Assembly: GCF_041381155.1 (NCBI RefSeq)
Contig: NC_091138.1
Location: 34,031,604 to 34,095,603 of the forward strand
Direction: 5' to 3'
Origin: Argopecten irradians
Taxonomy: Eukaryota > Mollusca > Bivalvia > Pectinida > Pectinidae
Length of the DNA: 64,000 nt
The position numbers were made by a program, and so were the translations under genes. Numbering within the stretch: the stretch's first letter is position 1; the number at the start of each line of letters is the position of its first letter. Under the pieces are notes generated by a model, which ran no database searches, was not told where the DNA came from, and worked only from the letters and a program-made list of their open reading frames with translations. Shown here piece after piece: positions 45,779-58,592 of this stretch.

Positions 45779-48700
45779 TTACCGGCCGACGTGTGATACT
45801 TGACTAGATTTGACAACCACTGGATTAGACAGCCTGAAGATGGTAGTAAGTAGGTTACTGATGCTAGCGAACATTTCCTCTGACAATCCCTGTAATGACA
45901 GTAACGTTCATCAACGCAAGGGAGATAACCTATTTCCATTAACAACAGTAAAGGCTAGAACCAAAAGTAATATTTATTTTAATTGCTCAGTAAATAAGTA
46001 TAAACTCAATTACCCCTGTAGACACATTTGAACTCATCTTAATCAAAGATTGGAACAGTTCATTATAAAATTCAAGGTGCGAGAGAGTTAATGAGTTAAC
46101 GTTGAAAAAAAAAAAAAATTCATATCGCAATATTTATATGCAAAATCGTGAAGTAGAAATGAAAATAAATTCAAAATAATTTATTTTATTTATAAAGGTG
46201 CTTATGTACAACTGAATTGAATGCAAACTCATTGAAATCTAGCATAATTTTGTACAATAGAGAAATGTATACATGTGGAAGATATGAACTGACTATACAT
46301 ACACAAGGAACCAGGAACTGGATGGTGCGAGAATTCTGGCCGCCGTAGGTGACCATCTCCATCATGAATCCTTTGACACACTTAAACATGAGTTCGGCTC
46401 TTCTCTGACACCACTGTATAGTCATCTCCTACAATATTTCAGGTGATATTTCATACAGGACAAAATGGGGGTAAAATTTTATAAACATTTAACTAAAATG
46501 TACGTCTTGTAGAATTCGTGTGGTGATGGAACCTAACTACCCGGTATATGTATTAAGGTAGACCGTCCCTTCTGGTTTCCTCTCATAGATTTCAATTGAT
46601 TTTGATTTTAGGTATACCCTGATCACAAAAACCGCATAAAAATCATATGTCACCGGATTAATTTTCTTCAAGGGTTGCTTAAAGATATGTACTAATTACT
46701 GACGATTTAAGAAGCGAGTTGTAATAAATGGGTATGGAGAAATAAAATACGTTTGCCGGGATCCGGATAGCGATGTTACAAACGTATGACGTCACAGAAG
46801 GGATGGTCTACATTAAGTGTAATCTTCTCGCTAAAATGACTTTTGCGCAAGATATCATCATTAAGCGTCATTCCATCACCGATAGAAAAAATAGTACCGC
46901 ACAAACCTTATTACCGGTAAGTATCATATGGTACATGAACTAGTCCCCTTTGCATTAAGGATCACAGATCCTAAACACAGACTAATCTCAATTTAAGCTC
47001 CTATCAGTTTAATGTACATCATGATGTTTACACAACTTATACCTGTGATAAAATATTGAGGATTATTCAATTTTATGATCACAAGTTCACAAATTAATTT
47101 TATCTGTAATCATCGAAGATCAGTGCTTGGAATGTTAGTACAATTAATTCAATTTATGTAATTGGAAGACCATGTAAAGGTATCTGAAATATTTTTTGGT
47201 CCTCGCCAAACTTTATAAATTCAACCACTCTTAACCTGAATACTACCGTTATTTAAAGGTTAAACACAGTCCAATTAAATTTGAATGAACAAGATTTGAC
47301 TAGTCATTTTTTTTTTTATACAGGAAAACGTTTAAATACAGTGTCAATTTCTTTATTATGCCCATTCAATGACACAGAAGAAGGGGAATTGAATATAATG
47401 ATAAAAGATCTACTGATGGATACAATAGAAATCCACAGTTAAAGTTGTTTACTGGGGAAAGCTTATTCACCATTTCCTTACCTCGGACATTTCATGACTT
47501 AGTAGAAGTGGGATGGTGAGGGTTGTGATGTCCGATCGGAAACACAGCTTGATGATGTTACGGATGCTGAGGATTACAGGATGTCTAGACGAGATATCAA
47601 TAGAACGTGTACTGTCATCAGTGACCAGATGGAACACAGTATGTACTTCTGATAAATTGGAATGTTTCGTGATGTAAAAATCTCCCACCTGGATTTTATT
47701 CCCTTTGTCCTGCTGCCAAACAAAGATATTACACAAATGAAACCATGGCTTGAAAATGGATTCAAGATCTCAAAAGATTTAAACCAATTCTAAAATTGTA
47801 ATATCAAAGATTTTGAACAAATTTGCAAACACATAAATTTACAATCTTTTTTTTTTTAGTTACATGTATTTGCAACACATTTAAATTTTGTATCTGATCT
47901 CTTTCACGAAATTACACGAAAATTTGTATTTTGTGAAAATAAAGTTGTTACCTACCTGGTATATGCTAATACATTGACATAACAGACACCTTGACTTAGT
48001 CTCACACTTTTAGTAAAGCTATGTTTCCCAATATTTTAGATATGCTCTGATTTTCCACTATTCTCACTGGTTAATATATGGTCGCTTGATGTCTGATTTA
48101 CATATATAGCATATCGACTGTTGTTTCCATTTTTAGAAATACCAGGTCATCATTCATTTAGTGACATCACAACCGGACCTTATTGGACTTGTAAAAACTA
48201 TTACCCAAACATCAGAGTTCTTCAGGGTGCTATCCTATGGTCATTGTGGTTCTTATAATTATCATAAACATAAGAAAATTATTTTGACATTAGAGATCAT
48301 TATTTTATATGATATTTACCAGTTGGGTATCCCCACTAGAACTGCTACTACTACTTTTAATGCTGATTTTGTCTCCTTCTTCTGACATCTTCTTCTGGGC
48401 TTTCAGCTCATTAAATTTAGCTATTTCCTTATCGACATTACTGAACTGTTGGTCCAGACTAGGGAAATGGAAGTCAGTAGACTGTTCACAAACTTTTGAA
48501 AAATCTGAAAAAAATATAAAGCAGACTTAATTAAGCAAGGTATTTGCATTAACTAAAATGAAAGGCTAATCAAACAGAACCAATGTAGTAAATACTGACT
48601 AATGGCTACTGGCTATTCTTAGAACCAATATAACACCTAATTCTGAACTAATGTAAAGATAGGTTCCTTATTACCAGTATTTGCAGTCGATTTTCACACT

Positions 48701-51700
48701 CCTCAAACTTATCTAATATAAAAAAAAAATTCCTGGGTTGAATTTAGCAGTGAATTTTACTAAATACGCATTTTCACATTTCTGAAAGGACTCTGTGTCT
48801 GTTCCAAATGCGATGTCTTACCCCGTTTGATCCCTGTATAGGAGTTGAGACGATTGTCCACCATTAGAATGAGACCACATAAATTATTGGAGTATAGAGA
48901 CATGGCTGTCTGTAGTCTCTGGGGCTGAGGGATGACCAGGCCACTGTAAACATAGCAACATAGTCTGTGTTATAATATAACTGTAACCATAGCAACATAC
49001 TTCTGTGTTATAATATAACTGTAACCACACAACATAGTCTGTGTTATATTATAACTGTTACCATAGCAACATTCTCTGTGTTATAACATAACTGTAATCA
49101 TAGCAACATTCTCTGTATTTTACCCTGTGTTATATAATAACTGTTAACAACTATAGCAACATACTCTGTTTTTTAATATAATTGTAACCACAGTAACATA
49201 GTTTGTGTTATAATATAACAGTTACCATAGCAACATATTCTGTTGTATAATAAACATTGTTGGCATTGCGCAAATTATATGTACTAGACACACAATTTTC
49301 CTTTGGATAATTACTTTCTTTGCAGCACAACATTAGAGATTATTTTATTAAAGTGAGGGTTTCCAGTCTTACATTGACATCTAACAATATTCTTTTGAAA
49401 ATGTTGCAATATACATGCTTCTAAACAACTGAAAATTCACCAATTCTCTTCTAGTATTGGAAAAAATAATTTTACATGATTTCGTTTTGATCAACCCTCA
49501 AGATTTGGCTTGTCAACACTCGGTAAACTTTATGGATATAAGGATTGAGATATATTCCTGGTAACTCAATACACACAAGTCAGATTGTAATAGTTATATA
49601 TTTTATCCTGGTAACTCAATACACACAAGTCAGATTGTAATAGTTATATATTTTATCCTATCTGGTGTGACAGTCATATTACAAACACTTTTACAATCAA
49701 TATGGTGGCGGCTACATGTCGTCAGGTGTAATACCTTAATCACATATTTATACTGAGAGATGATCATATCTTTCTGTTCAGGAATTTTTATTACAGATAT
49801 TGTTTTGTTTCTCTGACACCCACATACACACTGGCGTAAAAAGATGGAAGGATACCTACCCGACAGTGTGTGTTTTATGACGACACAAATCAAGCACATC
49901 TGTACACAGAAGTCGCAGGTTATGCGTAGTTTTCATTTGAGCACCTGGAAAAAATATTTAATGAAATACAATACATGTAAGTGATAGTGTTTTGGGCAAA
50001 ATTTTAATATCTTAATCTGGTTAAGATATAATTCAGAATGTTTTCAATATGAAATGAATATCCTTATGACACTGAACTCATTTGATCATATAGATTCGAT
50101 GGATATCAATGAAATCTCGATAAAGTCAAGTCCATGGACCTTCAATAACATTTTATCCATGTGTTTGAGTTCAGTGTTTTTGGGTCTTCAGGTTATAGGA
50201 ATTCAAGTTAATAATATAGATTAGCAACCTAGCCATCTTTGGTACACAAATTTGATATCCATTACACCAATGACATGAGCAGTATATTAGATATTACCTA
50301 GATGTACAGTGAAGCTCTCCTCCAGTCGTGTTGTAGCCGATGTTCTCTCTTCTTCCTCAGCCTCTGGTAGAGTGTTACTCAGAGCCCTCACTCGGCCACT
50401 GTATTAGTAGATCAACAACAACTGGATTAAGCTACATACGTCATTACACGTTATGAATTAGATAATACATTGTCTGGTGAAATAACAATGTCCTTACTTA
50501 TTCCTATGGAAGAACAATATCAGTTATTTTGTAGCTTTGGTGGACAGTAGCTTATGGTAGAATATCTGGCAGATCACTGAATCATATATGATACTCTTAC
50601 AGATATAACGCAAAATATTGTTTTAATGAAACTGTCTTGTTTTGCATGCGAATTAAAAATCTTTTAGCCACAAAAATAACAGATTTTTTGTGTATACCAT
50701 TTGTATTTCCAATCATTTGTTTTGCTATTGAAATATGAATTTGCTGTTACAAGAGGAGCATAATCTTGCTTTAGTTTGTGTGGGACAATGAAATATTCCA
50801 CATAAGTTTCATGATATTTGAAATGTTTGTATCAATATTTGACCAGTTCCTTATTCAATAGATATATAAATTAAGCTCCATAGAATTACCTAGGCTCTAG
50901 TCATGTTGTACTTACATGTATGAAGGTGATTTAGCAGGAGTCTGAGTATCTTCATGAACTTTGATGATCCACTCCCGGAATTCACGTTTCTGGATTTCCT
51001 TCAGATTGTTTAACTCACTAGTCCATTTACTTTCTATTAACTGTAACAAAGTATTTAAAATTACACCAAGTAAACTTTATTACTCATAGGTTGGCAAAAG
51101 CCCCATACAGTGACCATCTATAAGCTTAATGGTCATATGGGCCTGAATTGTTTGCCTTTTAGTTACCTAGTGATCCTAGTCTATGCTCTAGACAAAGTAT
51201 TCTGTATTTGCATATCTGCCCTTGTGGGTAGGCACTGATTGTGACCTCATGTGTTTTTGAGCATAGTGTCATACTTTTTCGGGAATATGACATGCATTTT
51301 GCACACAAAATAATGACGTCACAATGGACACCTACCTGCAAGGGAGTTAACTCCATAATATACAAAGACAGAATAAGAAACAAAGGCTAAAATATCAATG
51401 AACTAGATGGGTGAGCATGATTTAAATATCTCTGAACTTTTGTGAGTTGCTTGAGCGTTATCAAAATATTTCTGAATCAGCTGATTGATTTACCTGAGCG
51501 TTACGAAATGTCTCTGATCTAGTTGACTGATTTACCTGAGAGTTGTTGATATGTCTCTAAGCCAGCTGGCTGATTAATCTGAGCAGTTATCGAAATGTCT
51601 CTAAGCCAGCTGGCTGATTTTCCTGAGCATTATTGAATGTCTCTGAGCCAGTTGACTGATTCACCTGAGCGTTATTGAAATGTCTCTGGACCAGTTGACT

Positions 51701-54700
51701 GATTTACCTGAGCATTATTGAAATGACTCTGATCCAGTTGACTGATTTACCTGAGTGTTATTAAAATGTCTCTGATCAAGTTGACTGATTTACCAGAGCG
51801 TTATTGAAATGTCTCTGATCCAGATGACTGATTTACCTGAGCGTTATTGAAATGTCTCTGGACCAGTTGACTGATTTACCTGAGCATTATTGAAATGTCT
51901 CTGATTCAGTTGACTGATTTACCTGAGCGTTATTGAAATGTCTTTGAACCAGTTGACTTATTTACCCGAGCATTATTGAAATATCTCTGATACAGTTGAC
52001 TGATTTACCTGAGCATTATTGAAATGTCTCTGAGCCAGTTGACTGATTTACCTGAGCATTACTGAAATGTCTCTGATACAGTTGACTGATTTACCTGAGC
52101 CTTATTTGAAATGTCTTTGGACCAGTTGACTTATTTACCTGAGCATTATTGAAATGTCTCTGATCCAATTGAGTGATTCACCAAAGCGTTATTGAAATGT
52201 CTCTAAGCTAGCTGGCTGATTTACCTGAGCTTTATTGAAATGTCTCTGGACCAGTTGACTGATTTACCTGAGCATTATTGAAATGTCTCTGATCCAGTTG
52301 ACTGATTTACCTGAGTGTTATCGAAATGTCTCTGAGCCAGCTGACTGATTACCTGAGCGTTATTGAAATGTCTCTGTTCCAGTTGACTGATTTACCTGAG
52401 TGTTATCGAAGCGTCTCTGAGTCAGTTGACTGATTTACCTGAGCGTTATTGAAATGTCTCTGTTCCAGTTGACTGATTTACCTGAGTGTTATCGAAGCGT
52501 CTCTGAGTCAGTTGGCTGATTTTCCAGAGCATTGTCGAAATGTCTTTGAGCCAAGTGACAATTTACCTGAACGTTATCAAAATGTCTCTGAGCCAGCTGA
52601 TTAATTTACCTGAACGTTATCAAAATGTCTTTTAGCCAGCTGGTTAATTTACCTGAGCGTTATTGAAATGTCTCTGAGCCAGTTGACCGATTTACCTGAG
52701 CGTTATCGAAGTGTCTCTGAGCCATTTGGCTGATTTTCCTGAGCATTGTCGAAATGTCTTTGAGCCAAGTGACAATTTACCTGAGCGTTATCAAAATGTC
52801 TCTGAGCCACTGGCTGATTTACCTGAGCGTTATCAAAATGTCTCTGAGCCACTGGCTGATTTACCTGAGCGTTATCAAAATGTCTCTGAGCCACTGGCTG
52901 ATTTACCTGAGCGTTATCAGATGTCTTGAGCCTGATTCTGAGTTTCAAATGTTCTGGCCCTGATTTACCTGTCAAATGTCTCTGAGCTGCTGGCTGATTT
53001 ACCTGAGCGTTGTCGAAATGTCTCTGAGCCAGCTCATTAATTTACCTGAGCGTTATCAAAATGTCTCTGAGCTGCTGGCTGATTTACCTGAGCGTCAAAT
53101 GTCTCTGAGCTGCTGGCTGATTTACTGAGGTCGCTAATGTCTCAGCTGCTGGCTGATTTACCTGAGCGTTATCAAAATGTCTCTGAGCCACTGGCTGATT
53201 TACCTGAGCGTTATCAAAATGTCTCTGAGCTGCTGGCTGATTTACCTGAGCGTTATCAAAATGTCTCTGAGCCACTGGCTGATTTACCTGAGCGTTGTCG
53301 AAATGTCTCTGAGCCACTGGCTGATTTACCTGAGCGTTATCAAAATGTCTCTGAGCTGCTGGCTGATTTACCTGAGCGTTATCAAAATGTCTCTGAGCCA
53401 CTGGCTGATTTACCTGAGCGTTATCAAAATGTCTCTGAGCCACTGGCTGATTTACCTGAGCGTTATCAAAATGTCTCTGAGCCACTGGCTGATTTACCTG
53501 AGCGTTGTCGAAATGTCTCTGAGCCACTGGCTGATTTACCTGAGCGTTGTCGAAATGTCTCTGAGCTGCTGGCTGATTTACCTGAGCGTTGTCGAAATGT
53601 CTCTGAGCTGCTGGCTGATTTACCTGAGCGTTGTCGAAATGGTCTCTGAGCTGCTGGCTGATTTACCTGAGCGTTGTCGAAATGTCTCTGAGCTGCTGGC
53701 TGATTTACCTGAGCGTTGTCGAAATGACTTTCCTCTCAAATGCTCTGCTGGCTGATTTACCTGAGCGTTGTCGAAATGTCTCTGAGCTGCTGGCTGATTT
53801 ACCTGAGCGTTGTCGAAATGTCTCTGAGCTGCTGGCTGATTTACCTGAGCGTTGTCGAAATGTCTCTGAGCCAGCTGACTAATCTGTTCATCAGTATAGG
53901 CATTCCCTTTACCAGTATTCAGTGCCTGCTGCATTTCCTTTGCCTGTCTGTAACATACAATCAATTGATACAGCTAGATCACAATTATTTATAATCTATT
54001 AATATCTTACCGGCAATAAGCCCCTACCCTAGAAATAAATCTTGGGAATTTAAGGGGAATGGTCTTATCACTGAATGTATAGTTTTTTTCCTCATATCTC
54101 AGAATTATGATACACAAATGAAGAAGTGGCATTACATATTGCTGGTAGTAAATGTTTCGCTTCTATTATTAAGATTAAAAATAATTTCAATTATTTTTTT
54201 TAGTTTTAATTTAATAACTTCAATTAGGATGTCTGTATCTTCTGACCGTAGTAAGCCAACAACGAAAGATTGTCATGTTTTATCAAGTTAATTGTAAAAT
54301 TTGGTATAAGTCAAAAGCCCGATATGAGAAATATATAAGTCATTGAAAAAAACAACAACAGTTAAACACTGCTTTCAATATACAGAATCAGGTATAGAAT
54401 TTCTTCTACTATAATAAAATGCAAATCGGATATTATGTGTATCATAAAAACATAAAACAAAGTAAGATGCAGTTGTGTTATTGTCAAACTCATCAACTAA
54501 GTCAGTCCAAGGGAAGTAACTCTATATATCAAATATTTTGCTTTAAATTTTTCTACTTCAATAATTTGAAGACCCCAGAAAGGTTCAAAATCAAGCACAA
54601 TCACATAATTGTGAGGTTGACTGTTGTTTTCTTATTCATTATCTCTCTATGGGAGAAAAATGTTTGCTGAGAGAGCAATGTTGGTATAATTCAGTGTCAA

Positions 54701-57700
54701 GAAATGAATATGAAGTTGTCTCCCTTCCATCATACTTCATCTTATAGTCTTTGTGATCAAATTTGGGCACAATGAAAGTTCTACAGTTATATTTATACAA
54801 GAGTTTAAATTTATCTGTTAAAATATTAATACTCAGGTACCAACAATATTTAACAGATAATTAAAAATCAATATCAATCATATAGTAAGCAGTCAAAAAG
54901 CAAAACACAAATTAAGGAAAATACATAAATCATTTGTCTCAATTAAAGCACAAGTTCTTATACTTGTCCATATGTTGATGAGTTAAGTGGGTAGGTGGTT
55001 AAGCTAGGCGATAAACTGGAGAGTTGTCTACCTTTCTTCCAGATGCTCCAAGTCTTTATCCCTCTGGTGTATCAGATCCTCGACAGTTAGAGAGTAGGTA
55101 TGTTCAAGGTTCAGCAATGTGTCTAATGCCGGGGAATGAATTAAATTGTGGTACACTTCAGAAAATCTCTGCTCCTGGCTGATCTCCTCAGCTTTCGCAT
55201 AAGTCTTTACTTCCTACAATAGTAATAATCTTTGTAAAAATGTGACTTTAGTGAAAATCTTTGCTACGGATACCTAGAATTTTTTGTTAATCAGCTGTTT
55301 TTATTCAAAATATGAAATTTATGATTGCAGGCATTTTGCCAATGATATCCTGGTGCTATACTTTCTTTAGTAAATAAAATATTGAACTCTGAAAGTGTAA
55401 CATAATTTACGGGACACCCTGAAGTTCTACTACAGTAAAACCTGTCTTAGCGACAACTTTTGTATAAAGACCACCTGCTAAATAAGACCACTTTCTCAGG
55501 GTCCTTAGCAAAATTAACACTGTATAATGACCACCTGGCTATACAGACCAGTTTTGCTTGGTCCGTTGGGTGGTCTCTATAGACAGGTTTTGCTTTGTAC
55601 AAATCCTGTGTAACATGAAATGTGTGTCGTGCAGAAACTTTCATTGCCTTATACCTATGTAGTTGTCATATACCTATATATGAATATAGATATCACAAAT
55701 TACAATGTAATTGTTATTGTTACCATTGTTCAGGAGCTAATAACAGATATGTTGATCTATGAAAAAAAATTGAAGTTTCAAAGGAACACGGACATATATG
55801 AGAAGAATAAGTCCCGCTGGGTTTGGGGCAAGTGCAGCGCAGGACTTTTTTGTTTGTGCACTGACCGTGACGTTGGGCACCACTGATTTTCCTTTGATAT
55901 CTGCTGGCGCAGCCTTTGATGTAGCTTGCGGGTGCAAGGGTTACGGTCTTACTTTCTGAAGCGTGCTGTCATTTCATGAGCTGTCTTTTTTTTTAAATGA
56001 AAATTTAAGACATTTCTTTTAAAACTTCCGTCCTTAAAGCAAGTACTAAACATTGTGAAATTTAATTATCTTTACATTGGTATTTTGTTTAACTCAATAA
56101 GACAAGTATTCGTTGAAAAAAAATGGTTTTTATTCTCGATTCATAAGCGTCTCGCATGGTGCTTAGTAGTGTAAAGAGACAGACACGAATCCTTCTCACT
56201 TAAAAATCCTTGTACAGAATGAGTAAACCTGTCTTAGCTACTATGTCTGTATAAAGACCTCCTTGATAAGATTAATTTTAACACAGTTTAACCTGTGTAT
56301 AAAGACAACTTATTCTTTGTCCCTTGGGCAGTCGTTATAGACAGGTTTGACTGTACAGTATTTTATCACTTCACAATTTCCAGGTGTTTACTTGTTTTAT
56401 AACTTTGTATTTTTTCATAATATTATATTATTGGATGATACTATATTAAAAATGTGTCACTAATCATGCTACATAAATCATTTCCTTGTTAAGTGAAGCT
56501 CCAAAATGAATGATAACCAAGGATTTATAAGTGAGCTAGATTTGTCACTGTCTCTTTACACTATTAAACACCACCCGAGACGCCTATGAACTGAGAATAA
56601 TAACCATTTTTCTCAACAAATACTTGTCTTATCGAGTCAAAAGAAACACCAATGTAAAGCTTAATAAATATCACAATGTCTAATCCTTGCTTTAAGGACG
56701 GAAGATTTAGAACAAATGTCGTAATTTTCATTAAAACAATTATGACATCTCATGAAATGACGGACCGCTTTAGAAAATAAGACGGTAACCCTCGCACCCG
56801 TAAGCTACATCAAAGGTTGTGCCAGCTAGCTGATATCAAAGAAATCAGTTGTCATCCAACGTCACTACCAGTGCACAAACACTAAAGTGCTCACAACATA
56901 TTCGTCCAAAACCCCAAGTGACCTTATCCTTCTCATCTACGTCCTTGATGAAAACTAACTGATAAGATTAACATAAAAGTTAATGGTGTATATTGAAAAT
57001 TGTCAAATATAGAAAAAATAAACCATTACCTGTGTGTAGGCCTTGTTCCATTTCACAACCAAATCGTCGATGAGTTTTGGGTCCTTGGTGACTTTAGCTA
57101 AAACCTCCTCAGCATGTTCGTCAAACAGTTTGTTGGATTCCTTTGTTACAAATGTTTGTAACTGTTTCCGAAGGTCTTCATCATAAAAACAAAATGAAAA
57201 GATAAATATACATATAATCTTTGGACCATCTGAATGGTTTATTGACAAGATGGAGAAAATGTTCATACAAAGCTTAGAAGTGTTTGTTATATTATACTTG
57301 ATTAGTTTATAATAATAAACTATAATTAACTGCAGACAGTCTAACAACTTGCAAGAGATTTCCTTGCCATCAACAGACATCAATTTTGATTTCTACTTAC
57401 AGTATCTATCTAAAAGACATATTTTCTCCTGGAGTGAACTAATTATAAAGGCCTGTTGTCTGATCCATTTTCTTTGTTGAAATAAAATTTGGATGAAATT
57501 GAAAAATCCTTTTTCACCTTAAAATATAATAATATCCCAAAGGTCTAGGGTTCTAATGTTTATTATGGTGACATATCTGCTATCTTTATATCAAGATCGT
57601 CAGAAAATTCAGACTTCTAGAAATAAAGTTAAAATCAATTATATATCAAATAAAAGTTAGTTCACAATAATAATGTAAACTGTAAAGTACTTTATTTTCG

Positions 57701-57980
57701 CAAGCAAGCTTGAATGTAAATTTCTGTATTGGAATATGTTGAAAAATCTTTTATTCAGGAAAATAAAGTGTTTTACAGTAGATTGTATAGGTATTCTTGT
57801 ATTAGGATGTAACAAACCCTCTTCCACATAGCAGGGGAGATCATGCGCAGTAACCAAGCGTCCCACAAACTCCTTGATGCTCGTCTGACTCAACGGGATG
57901 GTCACTGGGATTGTTAGTTTAGATTTCTGTTCTTTACTACTGAACACAAACTCAAAGTCTTTCTTCACCGTCGCTGGCAT
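45779..57980 (-). CDS. FERRY3: FERRY complex subunit 3 (C12orf4) orthologue, 12 exons
   Basis: Exons in transcript order: 57980-57818, 57175-57030, 55213-55032, 53947-53845, 51040-50916, 50398-50298, 49944-49860, 48943-48822, 48504-48320, 47712-47482, 46428-46303, 45889-45779, joining to 559 residues (human C12orf4 is 552). Matches to the human protein as I recall it include [79 protein letters not shown] and [17 protein letters not shown]. In mammals the FERRY complex (TBCK, PPP1R21, C12orf4, CRYZL1, GATD1) binds Rab5 on early endosomes and mRNAs. Exon 9 ends in a serine run. The exon 4 donor is followed by a 2.4-kb array of its own junction, and the exon 8 acceptor by a 37-bp minisatellite. 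All junctions are GT-AG. Confidence 0.95.
46553..46816. mobile_element. TTAA-flanked MITE in FERRY3 intron 10
   Basis: TTAA stands at 46553-46556 and 46813-46816. The ends are GGTAGACCGTCCCTTCTG and CAGAAGGGATGGTCTACA, 18-bp inverted repeats with two differences. No coding content. The TTAA target fits piggyBac or Kolobok, but the ends differ from the 17413 element, so it is another family. Confidence 0.75.
48942..49260 (-). repeat. 37-bp minisatellite containing the FERRY3 exon 8 acceptor
   Basis: On the plus strand the unit is about ACTGTAACCATAGCAACATA then GTCTGTGTTATAATATA, repeated some eight times with variation. On the minus strand each unit ends GTTGCTATGGTTACAGT; the true acceptor of exon 8 is GTTGCTATGTTTACAG before TGG. 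Exon 8 therefore begins at the edge of the array, and most units keep TTACAG. Unlike the other junction arrays the unit holds only about one exon base. Confidence 0.8.
49553..49658. repeat. Direct duplication of about 52 bp
   Basis: TCCTGGTAACTCAATACACA then CAAGTCAGATTGTAATAG is repeated head to tail twice, with almost no differences. It lies in FERRY3 intron 7, about 200 bp from the exon 7 donor. Confidence 0.85.
51198..51375. mobile_element. Foldback MITE, family A, copy 6
   Basis: Left arm TATTCTGTATTTGCATATCT then GCCCTTGTGGGTAGGCA; right arm CACCTACCTGCAAGGGAGTT then AACTCCATAATATACAAAG and ACAGAATA. The two arms pair over roughly 60 bp. This is the cleanest copy of the family. In FERRY3 intron 4. 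Confidence 0.75.
51430..53880 (-). repeat. 42/43-bp tandem array of the FERRY3 exon 4 donor junction (about 57 copies)
   Basis: Next to exon 4 the unit is 42 bp: the last 33 bases of the exon plus GTAAATCAG of the intron. Translated it reads [14 protein letters not shown], against the true exon end [11 protein letters not shown]. Units from about 52780 to 53880 are close copies; from about 51430 to 52700 they are more diverged, often 43 bp, with TTATTGAAATG in place of TTGTCGAAATG. Nearly all keep CTCAG then GTAAAT, the donor. The first three extra donors would add 14 residues each in frame. Further out an irregular unit near 53730 breaks the frame. Open frames on both strands here are repeat translations. 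Confidence 0.93.
55430..55602. mobile_element. Foldback MITE, family D, copy 1
   Basis: Starts CAGTAAAACCTGTCTTAGCG and ends GGTCTCTATAGACAGGTTTT then GCTTTG, imperfect inverses. GTATAAAGACCACC and GTATAATGACCACC lie inside. Related copies are at about 56217-56358 and 58395-58592. In FERRY3 intron 2. Confidence 0.65.
55779..56212 (+). mobile_element. CAAGGAT-ended repeat, copy 3
   Basis: Contains TTTGTGCACTGACCGTGACG, TTTGATATCTGCTGGCGCAG, GGGTGCAAGGGTTACGGTCT and AGACAAGTATTCGTTGA, and ends AAAAATCCTTG. It is a fuller copy of the family found at 17128 and 21127, in FERRY3 intron 2 and in opposite orientation to copy 4. Confidence 0.7.
56217..56358. mobile_element. Foldback MITE, family D, copy 2
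   Basis: GTAAACCTGTCTTAGC on the left and GTTATAGACAGGTTTGACTG on the right pair; GTATAAAGACCTCC and GTGTATAAAGACAAC lie inside. It sits between CAAGGAT copies 3 and 4. Confidence 0.6.
56518..56947 (-). mobile_element. CAAGGAT-ended repeat, copy 4 (inverted)
   Basis: Starts CAAGGATTTATAAGTGAG and ends CATCTACGTCCTTG, the reverse complement of copy 3 along almost its whole 430 bp (for example GATATCAAAGAAATCAGTTG and GTAACCCTCGCACCCG). Both termini are clear here. Confidence 0.75.
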
Positions 57981-58216
57981 AGTGTACGTTGTTTTTCTTC
58001 TACATTAGGAAATGTTGATCATCTAAATAATGGAGAAAAAAAACACCATTCAAAATAAAACTTAACTTTGTTTTGAAATTCCATGACAATTTACTTTTCA
58101 TGTAAAGTATAAGTACCACGCAAAATATGTTTGTTCTGTTTTTATTCAAAGAAAGGAAAATCTTCTAATGATGAAACAAGTTTAAAGAAGATGCCTTGAT
58201 CAATCCCTATACATTT

Positions 58217-58330
58217 GTAGCGGGATCAGACTGGGTCGATCAGCGGTGACAGGTAGCTCAGTGGTAGAGCATTCGGCTAGTGTTTGGAAGTCCCGGTTCA
58301 AATTCCAGTCTGGCTGCTTTATTTTCCCCT
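58217..58330 (+). mobile_element. tRNA-derived SINE unit
   Basis: Reads GTAGCGGGATCAGACTGGGT then CGATC, GACAGGTAGCTCAGTGGTAG (A-box) and GGTTCAAATTCC (B-box), matching the units at 15333-15957 in the opposite orientation. The anticodon arm does not pair well, so it is not a functional tRNA gene. Confidence 0.7.
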
Positions 58331-58394
58331 TTCCTGATATAAATTTCCTTAAGGCTGTTCAGTGATCATCACTGCATGAGCATTGAATTGCCTT

Positions 58395-58592
58395 CGGCTA
58401 TATAGTCATACCTGTCTATAAAGACCATTCAAAAAAGTGGTCTCTATAGCCTAGTGATCTTTATACACAGGTCATTTTGTGTTATAAATTAATGGTCATT
58501 TGTTTGGGACCATAAGAAAATGACCTTATTAATTTAAGAAGTTGATCTTTATACAGAGGTGTACAGAGGTGGTTGCTGAGGCAGCTTTTATT
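58395..58592. mobile_element. Foldback MITE, family D, copy 3
   Basis: Contains CATACCTGTCTATAAAGACC, AGTGGTCTCTATAGCC and TTTATACAGAGGTGTACAGA with a ACATAGC end. It is the most decayed of the three copies. Confidence 0.45.

Noticed and set aside
53084-53755. Repeat proteins of up to 192 residues on both strands
   Set aside because: They come from the 42-bp FERRY3 array. Only the minus-strand frame continuous with exon 4 could ever be translated, as an exon extension.
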